This document shows positions 1 through 6,543 of a DNA stretch of 9,189 bases, piece after piece. Positions within the stretch are counted from its first letter, which is position 1. Each line of letters begins with the position of its first letter. The notes under the pieces are model-generated. The model was not told the DNA's origin. It saw nothing but the letters and a program-made list of their open reading frames with translations, and ran no database searches. The translations under genes were made by a program, and so were the position numbers. The DNA is from Ignavibacteriales bacterium (GTDB taxonomy: Bacteria; Bacteroidota; Ignavibacteria; Ignavibacteriales; Melioribacteraceae): positions 1-9,189 of the forward strand of contig JALWSN010000042.1 in the NCBI GenBank assembly GCA_027080245.1. Reading direction: 5' to 3'.

Positions 1-301
1 TTATGCCGGGGGCAGACCTTACACTCCCATTGATCCCGTTGCTTCCGCAAAGCAAAACAAAGCGGTTTACATTACTTCTCAAACAAATTCGCAAAGGCAT
101 CCCGATTATTTCCGAATTGACTTAAAGCTCTCTTACCGCTTGAACAAAGGCTCTACATTTCAAGAGTGGGCAATTGAAATTCAAAACATTACGGATCACC
201 AAAATGTTTTCCAGCAGGTTTGGGACCCGATTAATCGAAAAATGAAAACTGATTACCAGCAAGGCTTTTTCCCGATGTTGCTGTACAGGATTTATTTCTA
301 A
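1..301 (+). CDS. TonB-dependent receptor, C-terminal fragment (5' end outside window)
   Basis: The reading frame is open from the window edge (first full codon at base 2) to TAA at 299-301, giving the last 99 residues. The fragment reads as the closing strands of an outer-membrane beta-barrel. There is a PDYFRIDLKLSYRLN strand, then a W-x-I-E-I-QNITDHQNVF segment, and a final YQQGFFPMLLYRIYF that ends in phenylalanine, as outer-membrane barrels usually do for BAM recognition. This pattern is typical of SusC/CirA-like TonB-dependent receptors of the FCB group, which import large substrates across the outer membrane using TonB energy. The plug domain and TonB box are outside the window, so the substrate cannot be inferred. 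The gene appears unrelated to the abiE and phage genes that follow. Confidence 0.8.
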   Translation, partial: YAGGRPYTPIDPVASAKQNKAVYITSQTNSQRHPDYFRIDLKLSYRLNKGSTFQEWAIEIQNITDHQNVFQQVWDPINRKMKTDYQQGFFPMLLYRIYF

Positions 302-314
302 CCGGAATAAATTA

Positions 315-346
315 TTGGATGAGTGGATTGTTGGATGATTGGATTA
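315..346 (+). repeat. imperfect tandem TTGGATGA/TTGGATTA repeat
   Basis: Four imperfect copies of a roughly 8-base word follow each other: TTGGATGA at 315, TGGATTG at 324, TTGGATGA at 331 and TTGGATTA at 339. It is short, non-coding and lies just after the receptor stop codon. Such low-complexity runs are commonly intergenic in FCB genomes (recalled, not searched). Confidence 0.5.
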
Positions 347-355
347 ATGTAACAT

Positions 356-420
356 AGATTGCTTGCTTCGCAGCCCCAAAGGACTCTGTTGGGGAGTTCC
401 TTCGGAACAATCTGCGCAAG
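356..420 (+). repeat. folded palindromic intergenic element, possibly a dispersed repeat
   Basis: Two clear hairpins sit side by side. The first has CCCCAA (374-379) pairing with TTGGGG (389-394). The second has GTTCC (396-400) pairing with GGAAC (404-408) around a TTC loop. An outer stem can enclose both, either AGATTG (356-361) with CAATCT (408-413) or CGCAG (369-373) with CTGCG (412-416), giving a compact branched fold. It has no U-tract, so a simple terminator is unlikely. The composition is more GC-rich than the surroundings. It resembles the REP-like intergenic repeats seen in many Bacteroidota drafts, but copy number cannot be judged from one window. Confidence 0.5.
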
Positions 421-437
421 ACAACGTAGTAATACAC

Positions 438-469
438 TTGTGTTCTGTCACAAATATTTACTATTTTTG
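438..469 (+). promoter_or_regulatory. candidate Bacteroidota-type promoter of abiE
   Basis: TTG at 438-440 and TATTTTTG at 462-469 are separated by 21 bases. The second matches the Bacteroidota -7 element TAnnTTTG exactly, and the first fits the loose -33 element. Transcription would start around 475, leaving a leader of about 15 bases before the ATG at 490. The inverted repeat at 446-474 covers the -7 element. Confidence 0.5.
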
Positions 470-474
470 TGACA
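446..474 (+). promoter_or_regulatory. inverted repeat, probable AbiEi operator
   Basis: TGTCACAAA (446-454) and its exact reverse complement TTTGTGACA (466-474) are separated by 11 bases. The repeat is centred on the candidate promoter and ends 15 bases before the abiEi ATG. AbiEi proteins are known to bind inverted repeats in their own promoter through the winged-helix domain and repress the operon. This site is therefore the natural autoregulatory operator. The assignment is inferred from position and symmetry. Confidence 0.6.
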
Positions 475-489
475 AAGAAAAGCTGGAAA

Positions 490-1107
490 ATGTCAGAAAC
501 AATAATAAAAAAAATCGAAAAAAGAATAAATAAATTCCCAAAAGGAAAAATAATCTTCATTAAAGATTTTGCAGGGATTGGAAATAATGAGGCAGTAAGA
601 CAATCCCTTAAAAGACTTGTTGAGAAAGGCAAACTCAGAAAATTATCCCAAGGCATTTATTACAAACCTCAAGAAGATAAGATACTTGGTGCAATTTACC
701 CCTCAATAGAAAATATTGTTAAAGCTATCGCAGAGCGGGACAAGGCGAGAATAATCCCAACAGGTTCTTATGCATTAAATAAATTAGGATTATCGGAACA
801 AGTGCCTATGAATATTGTTTATTTAACAGACGGCTCGGCAAGAAAAATTAACGTTGGAAATTTCACGATTACACTAAAGAAAACATCTCCTAAAAACTTG
901 TCTATTAAGCACAATCTTAGCAATTTGCTTGTGCAAGCATTAAAATCACTCGGTAAAAACAACATTACTCCGGCAATCAAATCAAAAATAAAAAACATTT
1001 TAAAAGAAAGCGGAGAAATCAGCCAAGTTGAATCGAGCATAATAAATGCTCCCCTCTGGATTCAGAATTTCTTAACATCAATAATAAAAGAAATCGAAAA
1101 TGAATAA
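490..1107 (+). CDS. abiEi: AbiEi-type antitoxin / transcriptional repressor (DUF6088-like), type IV TA
   Basis: The 205-residue protein is the antitoxin of an AbiE pair. It opens with a winged helix-turn-helix (about residues 5-58), ending in the GKLRKLSQGIYYKP wing that is typical of AbiEi/DUF6088 proteins. The antitoxin domain follows, with the recognisable IIPTGSYALNKLGLSEQVP segment near residues 88-106 and a VYLTDG strand. In this family the antitoxin does not bind the toxin directly. It counteracts AbiEii activity and represses the operon. An in-frame GTG at 469 would extend the protein, but it lies inside the probable promoter and operator, so ATG 490 is preferred; no strong Shine-Dalgarno precedes either. 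The stop overlaps the abiEii start by 8 bases (1100-1107), a normal arrangement for translational coupling. The family call is firm; phage or plasmid defence is the family's usual role, not shown here. Confidence 0.85.
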   Translation: MSETIIKKIEKRINKFPKGKIIFIKDFAGIGNNEAVRQSLKRLVEKGKLRKLSQGIYYKPQEDKILGAIYPSIENIVKAIAERDKARIIPTGSYALNKLGLSEQVPMNIVYLTDGSARKINVGNFTITLKKTSPKNLSIKHNLSNLLVQALKSLGKNNITPAIKSKIKNILKESGEISQVESSIINAPLWIQNFLTSIIKEIENE

Positions 1108-1921
1108 TTGGCTAAGTCTTCCTGTCGAGACACAAAGAGAATTGTTTAATCAAATCAGCGCAAGAACCGGATTGCCTCCGTTCGCCGTTGAAAAAGACGC
1201 TTGGGTTACTTTGGCATTGAGAATGTTATTTACTTCAAGACTAAAGGAATATCTTGTTTTTAAAGGAGGCACATCATTAAGTAAATGTTACAACTTAATC
1301 AATAGATTGTCGGAAGATATTGATATCGCTGTTGATAGAAAATTTCTCGGTTTTTCTGGAGATCTATCACCCGGACAAATCAGAAAATTAAGAAGGAGCA
1401 CACATAATTTTGTTAAAAACGAATTGCCCGATTTTTTGCGTAATGAATTCGAGCAATACGGCATTGACAATAAAGAATATCAAATTCGAGTTCCTAACGA
1501 TAAAATATCAGACCAAGATCCCGAAATATTATTCATAAAATACAAAACGGTCTTTAATGAAGAGAATTATTTGCAGCCTGACGTGAAGATTGAATTAAGC
1601 GGAAGGTCGCTTTTTGAGCCTTTTGAAGAAAAGGAAATAGGTTCGTTGGTGGACAAAGAATATCGTGATTCATACTTTGCCGAAAGAAATTTTACCGTAA
1701 ATGCAGTATTACCTGAAAAGACACTAATTGAAAAAATGATTCTTCTTCATGAAGAATTTCATAAAGCAAAAGAGAAAATGAAAGCACATAGAATGTCCCG
1801 CCATTTATACGATATTTTTAAAATTATGGAGACAGAATATTTTCAAAGTATCCCTTTCGCCAAGTTTGCGAAATTTTACGTTTGGTTTGTCCAATTTAAA
1901 TCGGCTATAAAAACCTATTAA
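1100..1921 (+). CDS. abiEii: AbiEii-type nucleotidyltransferase toxin (DUF1814), apparently C-terminally shortened
   Basis: The 273-residue protein is the toxin partner, a member of the DNA polymerase beta-like nucleotidyltransferase fold. Related toxins (MenT) attach nucleotides to tRNA acceptor ends and stop growth. The motifs visible in order are KGGTSLSK (55-62), the metal-binding SEDIDI with D73 and D75, KIEL near 163-166, and EKM (211-213) followed by RHLYDI (234-239), which matches the later conserved KD/RHLYD motif. It starts within abiEi, so the two are co-transcribed. After METEY (243-247) the sequence stops resembling the family as I remember it and ends about 25 residues later in an aromatic-rich tail. 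Family members usually run to 300 residues or more, with another helical segment. No continuation is evident in the other plus frames. The catalytic core is complete, so activity cannot be excluded. Confidence 0.85.
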   Translation: MNNWLSLPVETQRELFNQISARTGLPPFAVEKDAWVTLALRMLFTSRLKEYLVFKGGTSLSKCYNLINRLSEDIDIAVDRKFLGFSGDLSPGQIRKLRRSTHNFVKNELPDFLRNEFEQYGIDNKEYQIRVPNDKISDQDPEILFIKYKTVFNEENYLQPDVKIELSGRSLFEPFEEKEIGSLVDKEYRDSYFAERNFTVNAVLPEKTLIEKMILLHEEFHKAKEKMKAHRMSRHLYDIFKIMETEYFQSIPFAKFAKFYVWFVQFKSAIKTY

Positions 1922-1945
1922 ATTATTTTTACGGCAAGGTTAAGA

Positions 1946-1960
1946 CTGTCAAAATGGCAG
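1946..1960 (+). terminator. weak hairpin after abiEii, possible terminator
   Basis: CTGTCA and TGGCAG form a 6-bp stem (one G-U pair in the plus-strand transcript) around an AAA loop, 25 bases after the abiEii stop. The downstream sequence is AGTATTTTCTTAATTT, which is U-rich in RNA. A flanking TTAAGA/TCTTAA pair (1940-1945, 1968-1973) could extend the fold across a 7-base bulge. On the minus strand the stem has a C-A mismatch and a poor U-tract, so it would serve abiE better than the oncoming tail operon. The same 15 bases could instead be a protein-binding dyad. Confidence 0.35.
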
Positions 1961-1969
1961 AGTATTTTC

Positions 1970-3424
1970 TTAATTTGTGTGCCCGTTTTTCTCAATCAAT
2001 TGGAGCTTAATTATTGTTGCTGCCAAGTCTATTTCTATGCCGTTCACGTAATAAGTGGAGCCGTACAAATCGAGCAAATCAAAATTAAAATAATCGTCTT
2101 TCATCAAAATAACGCTAAGCTCCTTACCCTCCCTGCGTTTACCGTAAAAGTCGAGGTAATCTTCAACTCTATTAAGCGCTTCTTCCTCTAAATAGTTTTG
2201 GTCTGTGCTGTTATATGGAGCTTTTATTGATTTGGAAATTTCCTGCCCTCTGAAAAAATATGAATTGTAATCTGTCATTGAGCCTGTAACACCTTGATTG
2301 CCGTCAATTTCAATAGTAACTTTTTTGGCGATGTCCATTGCGTAGCGTTTTACGGGACTCGTATTAGCGATATAAACTGAATCTGCGCTTATTGAGTCCC
2401 CATAATCTAAAGCAAAACGACTCCAAATTACATAATCACCATTGCTATAAACAAACAACCAAACCTCGCAGGTTTTGGCAAGTTCTTTAAGATTTTCAGT
2501 GGCATCCTCTGGAGTGTCGAAAGTAAGTTCGTCAAAATCCTCTAATCGACTGATAGAATAAGAACTTAGCCCAACAAAATTAACATTTGCGCCTGTATCA
2601 ATATGTTTTAGCATAGTTTTAATTATTTTAAGTCCGTCTAATGCCGTTATTTCATCTGACGAATCATAGATGTAAATATCTTCTCCATAATAATTTTTCT
2701 CATATTCATTTTCAGATGTTGAGAACGTATAAACTGAAGTGGGCAAACAATCAGTTCCGTTATCGGGGCATTGAGGTTTTATCACCCCGTCATAATAAAC
2801 AATACCTTCATCTTCCCTTTCTTCACGCCAAAATTTTAGAATTAAAAACCTCTTTACTGTGCCACCTTCGGTATATTCAAAAATCTGTCCCGCCTCAAAA
2901 GCTCCGTCGGCAACATCTTTGGGGTCTCCGTGCTCGTCATCAATATGTATATTAATGTTGTTATCTCCCATAGTTCCCATAGTAACAGTATCAGTTGAGG
3001 AAGCCCCAACAGAATCATAAACATTAACATTCTGTTGCCTTGGTGCGCCGAATTGAGTGAGAGTGATAGCCCCCAACTTGCCGATAATATCGAAACTCAC
3101 GGTTTTTTCTATTTCGTCAATTTCCACGGTTCGCAAATCCAACGCGCCGGCAAAAACAACCTTTTCCGAGCCTGATTCGGGAAGATTCACAACCAAGTGG
3201 AAAACGTGTAGTTCGCTTTCGTCTGCGCTTTCCAAGATAGTTTGGACATCGCCGTCGTAAAGTAATTTTAACGTAACCCGCTGGATTAAAATTTCGCCTG
3301 CGTCAAGAAGAGTGTCGTCCTCAATTTTCTTTTCAATCGTTCCCGGGTCAATAAGATAGTAAGTCCAATCATCATACAAAGAGCCTGACCAAGCATCAGT
3401 ATAGTGTCTTAAAGTTACGTTCAC
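1970..3424 (-). CDS. putative phage tail hub / baseplate protein
   Basis: This 484-residue protein follows the tape measure gene directly, where siphoviruses encode distal tail and hub (Tal/gp27-like) proteins. The first 120 residues look like a tail-hub beta domain, with a VVFAGALDLRTVEID strand followed by KTVSFDIIGKLGAITL (about 89-122); similar stretches occur in tail hubs. A middle acidic, Tyr-rich section (135-260) is not recognisable. A later part has NLKELAKTCEVWLFVYSNGDYVIW (311-334), the usual 'weak state plus read-out strand' of hub proteins. The C-terminal section near 415-475 (EDYLDFYGKRREGKEL, then DLYGSTYYVNGIEID) resembles hub closing domains. The start is GTG at 3424-3422, overlapping the tape measure stop as GTGA, with AAGGAG six bases upstream. 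No signal peptide, peptidase or lysozyme motif was seen. The role is inferred from position and strand pattern. Confidence 0.55.
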   Translation of the reverse strand: MNVTLRHYTDAWSGSLYDDWTYYLIDPGTIEKKIEDDTLLDAGEILIQRVTLKLLYDGDVQTILESADESELHVFHLVVNLPESGSEKVVFAGALDLRTVEIDEIEKTVSFDIIGKLGAITLTQFGAPRQQNVNVYDSVGASSTDTVTMGTMGDNNINIHIDDEHGDPKDVADGAFEAGQIFEYTEGGTVKRFLILKFWREEREDEGIVYYDGVIKPQCPDNGTDCLPTSVYTFSTSENEYEKNYYGEDIYIYDSSDEITALDGLKIIKTMLKHIDTGANVNFVGLSSYSISRLEDFDELTFDTPEDATENLKELAKTCEVWLFVYSNGDYVIWSRFALDYGDSISADSVYIANTSPVKRYAMDIAKKVTIEIDGNQGVTGSMTDYNSYFFRGQEISKSIKAPYNSTDQNYLEEEALNRVEDYLDFYGKRREGKELSVILMKDDYFNFDLLDLYGSTYYVNGIEIDLAATIIKLQLIEKNGHTN

Positions 3425-6123
3425 AGCCTACTCCTTTCATCTTCTACCTTGCCTACTTTGTAGATTTGCTTAGATGTCCGGGCTCCAACCGAAACAACAA
3501 GTGGGCGTTCCATTAAGGATTTATTTAACTCATCAATTTTACTGATAAGTTCCTTATTTTGAACTACGATATTATGCCCGGAAATCTCCGAATAAATTTT
3601 AGGCTTTAGTTCGTTTTGGAATATTTGAATAAAATCCTTTTCCGGTGCAATTAACTCATCGTGCCAGCCTTCAATAAATCCCATTTGCCCTTCGGGAAGC
3701 CTACCGCCTTCGGCAAAACGAGGCATCTTTGGCGGTTCTTCGGCTGCTATTTTTGCAACGTTTGCCATACCTGCGGCTATAACCGCCGCTTCCAAAATGA
3801 AATTTAAAGGAGGCGGGGCGGTCAATGCTTTTGTTGCAGCTTGATAAGTATTCCAAATTGCGTTGGCTATTGCAATCCCTTTACCCACAACGGTAAACCG
3901 ATTCACAGCAGTACCGATAAAATTCAAAACTTCCAAGATATTTTGAATTTCCGCAAGCGTCGATTGCTTTATTAGTTCCTTTTTGCGCTGGAAATAATAC
4001 TGATCAATAATTTCCTTAGCCCCAACCACATCTTTGTATTTTTGTAAATCGGCTTGATACTGTGCATCCAAAATATCTAACTCCCGTTTGGATTCGTTTT
4101 GAATGGAATTGAACTTCATATCTTGGAGCTCTTGAATTTCATCTGCGGTTTTAACGGTATCGAGTTCAGTGGGAATTTTTAACGGTGGTATTTTTAGACC
4201 CAAATCGCCGAAGTCGGAAATATCTTTGCCTTCTAATTTAAATTTTACTTTTATTTGAATTAGCGCTTTTTCATTCTCAAGAGCTTTAATTTTTTTCTCA
4301 ATTTCCGCAAGCTCGTCAACCGTCTTAGCCGTAGCCTTTTGCTTTTCAAGTTCTTGAATTTTAGCCTCTATGCCTCCCAAAAGTCCGGTTGTCTCTTTAA
4401 TGGATTTCTTTACAATCTCAGCACGTTTATGCTCGTAAACAGTTGTTAAGCGTGTGATTGCCTCCTGATATTCCTTTTGTGAAATAGCTTTGGCGTCCAA
4501 GGCATCTCGCAAAAGCCGGACGTCGTGATTGTATGCCTGCTCTGCTCGTTTCAACTGTTTGCTTACATCGGTTTTTTGCTCTTCAACTTCGAGGCGTTCA
4601 ATTAAAGATTTGTAAGAGGACTGAAGAGATGCCTTAATTTGTTCTCTTTTCTTGGCAATTTCTTCAGTAAGCTGTTTTTCGTATTCCAAAAGATTGTTGA
4701 CGTTCTTTTGCTGTTGAGCAAGTTCGGCCCTTTTCTGTTTGAGAACATCCAAATTTGAACCGATTTGCTCATAACGCCTAACGTCCAATTCCTGTCCGGA
4801 AAGTGCTTTTTGTGCGGAGACAACCGCCTCTTTTACGCCTTTAAGTTCCTGCTCAAGTTCTTTTAGTGAACGCCCCGCAAATTTATCGGCAGCATTTCCC
4901 ATTTTGTCAATATTCTCTGCGCTTTCGTCGGCTTTGTCGCTAAACAGTCCAACTATCTCCACAAGCGTTGTAATCCCGAGTATTGCCCAACCGATTGGAC
5001 CCAGAGAAGAAAAGAACCCTTTCACCGCAATGCCCGCCGCGCGGAAAGAACCTGCCACGCCAAGCGTAGCAACCGAGAGGCTTTCCTCCGAGGCAACCAA
5101 TCCCGCATCTGCAATGGAGGCTTTAATTGTTGCTCCTACTCCCGCCTCAATAGCTGCGTTCTTAAACATCAGTTCCTTTACAAGGGGAGTGAGCCCAAAG
5201 GCTTTGAGTGAGAAATAGACACCTCCAAGTGTAGTTAAACTGCCAATTACACCTGTAATTGTCGGTGAAAACTCGTTAAGAGTGGAAAGAATTTCATTTA
5301 ATCCTTTTACCGTTGGGGTAAAAACAACTGCTATCCCCTTCCCTATGCTTGCCTGAATATTTGTTATCGTATCTTCGAAATTGCTTTGAACGCCCGCGAG
5401 AGAATCACTCATTTGGTTTAGCATATTATGGAATTTTCCACCCTCACTCGTAGCCTTTTTGAATGCGTCGGCTACCATTTCGGCGGAAATTTTACCTTCG
5501 GACATCTCTTTTTTCAATTCCGCCATTGATTTACCGGTCTCCTTGCTTATTACTTGAAGCGGGTTAAAACCGGCATTAATCAATTGCAGTAAATCCTGCC
5601 CCATAAGATGACCGGTTGATTGAATTTGAGCGAACGCGAGTGTTAAAGATTGAAGTTTATCGGCATTGCCCATTGAGACATCGCCGAGTGTTTTTAAGGT
5701 TGGGACTACTTTATCGGCGGTAATACCAAAAGAAAGGAGCGTTTGCGCGGCTCTTTGCAAATCTTGGAATTGCAATGGCGTTTTAGCGCCAAACTCTCTT
5801 AAATCTTTAACAACTTTTTTAGCCTTCTCGGCATCTCCTATTAAAACTTTGAAGGAAATATCCGCCTGCTCAAAATCTGCAGCTACTTTTAAAGGAGTTC
5901 CAAAAGCGGAGCGTAAAACATTGAAGGTTTCCTGAAAGCCCTGAATAATTTCCCTGGCATTATTGAAACCCATTGAGATTCGGGTTGTTAAACCGTTAAC
6001 TTCCTGTTTACCGAACTTGAAACTTTTGTAAAGTTCTTTTATATTTTCGTCGGTAAGTTGAATTTCTGCGTTGGCTTGTTTGCCGTCAATGGTTATTTTT
6101 AATTTAATTTCGTTGGTTGCCAT
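3421..6123 (-). CDS. phage tail tape measure protein
   Basis: This 900-residue protein sets tail length during assembly and passes through the tail tube at DNA ejection. Residues about 78-265 form the conserved tape measure N-terminal domain: AADFEQADISFKVLIGD, then EFGAKTPLQFQDLQRAAQ, then GQDLLQLINAGFNPLQVISK and SGKISAEMV-type turns. Hydrophobic, Gly/Ala-rich stretches follow at about 290-310 and 360-395, the latter GPIGWAILGITTLVEIVGLF being a likely membrane-insertion segment. Long Glu/Lys/Gln-rich coiled coils cover about 415-625 and 660-730. A second hydrophobic block occupies 740-795. The end has FAEGGRLP and GWHDELIAPEKDF, a common tape measure tail. At the usual ~1.5 angstroms per residue, the tail would be about 135 nm. 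The ATG at 6123-6121 has no evident Shine-Dalgarno. Its start codon is separated by one base from the start of an opposite-strand gene, and the chaperone genes are about 400 bases upstream instead of adjacent. Confidence 0.92.
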   Translation of the reverse strand: MATNEIKLKITIDGKQANAEIQLTDENIKELYKSFKFGKQEVNGLTTRISMGFNNAREIIQGFQETFNVLRSAFGTPLKVAADFEQADISFKVLIGDAEKAKKVVKDLREFGAKTPLQFQDLQRAAQTLLSFGITADKVVPTLKTLGDVSMGNADKLQSLTLAFAQIQSTGHLMGQDLLQLINAGFNPLQVISKETGKSMAELKKEMSEGKISAEMVADAFKKATSEGGKFHNMLNQMSDSLAGVQSNFEDTITNIQASIGKGIAVVFTPTVKGLNEILSTLNEFSPTITGVIGSLTTLGGVYFSLKAFGLTPLVKELMFKNAAIEAGVGATIKASIADAGLVASEESLSVATLGVAGSFRAAGIAVKGFFSSLGPIGWAILGITTLVEIVGLFSDKADESAENIDKMGNAADKFAGRSLKELEQELKGVKEAVVSAQKALSGQELDVRRYEQIGSNLDVLKQKRAELAQQQKNVNNLLEYEKQLTEEIAKKREQIKASLQSSYKSLIERLEVEEQKTDVSKQLKRAEQAYNHDVRLLRDALDAKAISQKEYQEAITRLTTVYEHKRAEIVKKSIKETTGLLGGIEAKIQELEKQKATAKTVDELAEIEKKIKALENEKALIQIKVKFKLEGKDISDFGDLGLKIPPLKIPTELDTVKTADEIQELQDMKFNSIQNESKRELDILDAQYQADLQKYKDVVGAKEIIDQYYFQRKKELIKQSTLAEIQNILEVLNFIGTAVNRFTVVGKGIAIANAIWNTYQAATKALTAPPPLNFILEAAVIAAGMANVAKIAAEEPPKMPRFAEGGRLPEGQMGFIEGWHDELIAPEKDFIQIFQNELKPKIYSEISGHNIVVQNKELISKIDELNKSLMERPLVVSVGARTSKQIYKVGKVEDERSRL
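3431..3436 (-). promoter_or_regulatory. Shine-Dalgarno that fixes the GTG start of the hub gene
   Basis: AAGGAG on the minus strand lies 6 bases before the GTG at 3424-3422 and inside the 3' end of the tape measure gene. It supports the non-ATG start and coupling of the two genes. Confidence 0.75.
6080..6108 (+). promoter_or_regulatory. possible promoter for the membrane-protein pair
   Basis: TTGCCG (6080-6085) and TTTAAT (6103-6108) are 17 bases apart, a fair sigma-70-type match (4/6 and 5/6). Transcription would start near 6115, just before ATG 6125, with the promoter lying inside the 5' end of the tape measure gene. If the host uses the Bacteroidota TAnnTTTG pattern this match is less meaningful, so it is only a candidate. 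Confidence 0.25.
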
Positions 6124-6124
6124 A

Positions 6125-6346
6125 ATGAAATACTCAATTAAAATGAAATTGTCTCATAAGATCTCCGCCTACATAACGGCGATAAATTTTCTATTATTAA
6201 TTGCATTCGAGCCTCTTGCCAAAAATCATTTGTTTATGCTATTCTTTTTCCTCTCCGCTTCGCCGTTCTTAATGTGGATTGTTCACATATTACTTGGCGG
6301 CTATCCGGTTAAAAATGACGAAAGAGGTAATCATTATGAAAATTGA
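6125..6346 (+). CDS. small membrane protein, first of an opposite-strand pair
   Basis: A 73-residue protein of unknown family. Two hydrophobic segments are clear, about residues 15-29 (ITAINFLLLIAF) and 36-57 (LFMLFFFLSASPFLMWIVHILL), followed by a charged tail PVKNDERGNHYEN. It is basic before the first segment and looks like a two-pass inner-membrane protein. ATG 6125 is used here; ATG 6143 would remove six residues, and neither has a good Shine-Dalgarno. The 3' end overlaps the next gene by 11 bases, as in an operon. It runs against the tail operon between chaperone and tape measure genes, and no long minus-strand frame competes with it. Possible roles are a moron-type superinfection exclusion protein or a holin-like protein. 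Neither can be chosen from sequence. Confidence 0.6.
   Translation: MKYSIKMKLSHKISAYITAINFLLLIAFEPLAKNHLFMLFFFLSASPFLMWIVHILLGGYPVKNDERGNHYEN
6324..6327 (+). promoter_or_regulatory. Shine-Dalgarno deciding the start of the second membrane gene
   Basis: GAGG at 6324-6327 is 8 bases before ATG 6336. It lies inside the first membrane gene, which supports ATG 6336 over the upstream in-frame ATGs at 6279 and 6312 and suggests coupled translation. Confidence 0.6.
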
Positions 6347-6503
6347 GCTTTTCCCGAACTGGTTAAAATTGCTTATTAGTTCCGCTCTTGCTTTTTCATT
6401 TATTTTAGCTGGCATAAGTAACTTTTTCGGAGTAATATTTCTTGTCGTTACCGCTCATTACATAGTTAAAATATTTATGGAATATATGAACCAATTTGAT
6501 TAA
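6336..6503 (+). CDS. small membrane protein, second of an opposite-strand pair
   Basis: A 55-residue protein of unknown family. After a short amphipathic start (MKIELFPNWLK) it has one long hydrophobic stretch, about residues 12-45, containing LLISSALAFSFILAG and FFGVIFLVVTAHYIV. This would fit two closely spaced membrane passes with a turn at GISN. The C-terminus FMEYMNQFD is short and acidic. A Shine-Dalgarno (GAGG) sits 8 bases ahead, and the start lies within the last 11 bases of the preceding gene, so the two are probably made together. The gene ends 24 bases before the convergent chaperone ORF. Its size and topology would fit a small holin or exclusion protein, but there is no motif that proves a function. 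Confidence 0.6.
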   Translation: MKIELFPNWLKLLISSALAFSFILAGISNFFGVIFLVVTAHYIVKIFMEYMNQFD

Positions 6504-6527
6504 TTCAACATTAAACATTCATAATTC

Positions 6528-6543
6528 TTAATTCTTCATTCTT
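6528..6543. repeat. AT-rich spacer repeat, copy 1
   Basis: The 16-base word TTAATTCTTCATTCTT occurs here and again at 7717-7732. This copy overlaps the end of the frameshifted chaperone: its first three bases are the complement of the TAA stop. Nearby bases (6521-6557) are made of the same TTCTTAATT/TTCATTC words. Confidence 0.6.

Larger units (their letters stand above)
302..489. other. intergenic spacer between receptor gene and abiEi
   Basis: No convincing gene is present here. The stretch contains an imperfect run of TTGGAT-type octamers (about 315-346), a GC-richer folded element (356-420), and the promoter and inverted repeat of abiEi (438-474). A minus-strand open frame that begins inside abiEi and runs through this spacer has no family features and is treated as a shadow. 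Confidence 0.7.

Noticed and set aside
469..489. GTG at 469 as an upstream start for abiEi.
   Set aside because: It lies inside the inverted repeat and at the end of the likely -7 promoter element, upstream of the expected transcription start. ATG 490 begins where the family similarity begins.
312..656. Minus-strand open frame covering the spacer and the start of abiEi.
   Set aside because: It overlaps the abiEi coding start, operator and palindromic element, and shows no recognisable domain.
1940..1973. A strong bidirectional terminator between abiEii and the tail operon.
   Set aside because: Only the plus-strand version has a fair stem and U-rich tail. The minus-strand stem has a mismatch and no U-tract, so a bidirectional call is not supported.
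2641..2955. Plus-strand open frame of 104 codons antisense to the hub gene.
   Set aside because: Composition is unlike a real protein (many His, Arg, Gln and Leu from the opposite strand) and it sits wholly inside a better supported gene.
4904..5218. Plus-strand open frame of 104 codons antisense to the tape measure gene.
   Set aside because: It is the Ser/Ala/Pro-rich complement of a strongly supported coding region, with no ribosome-binding site or family features.
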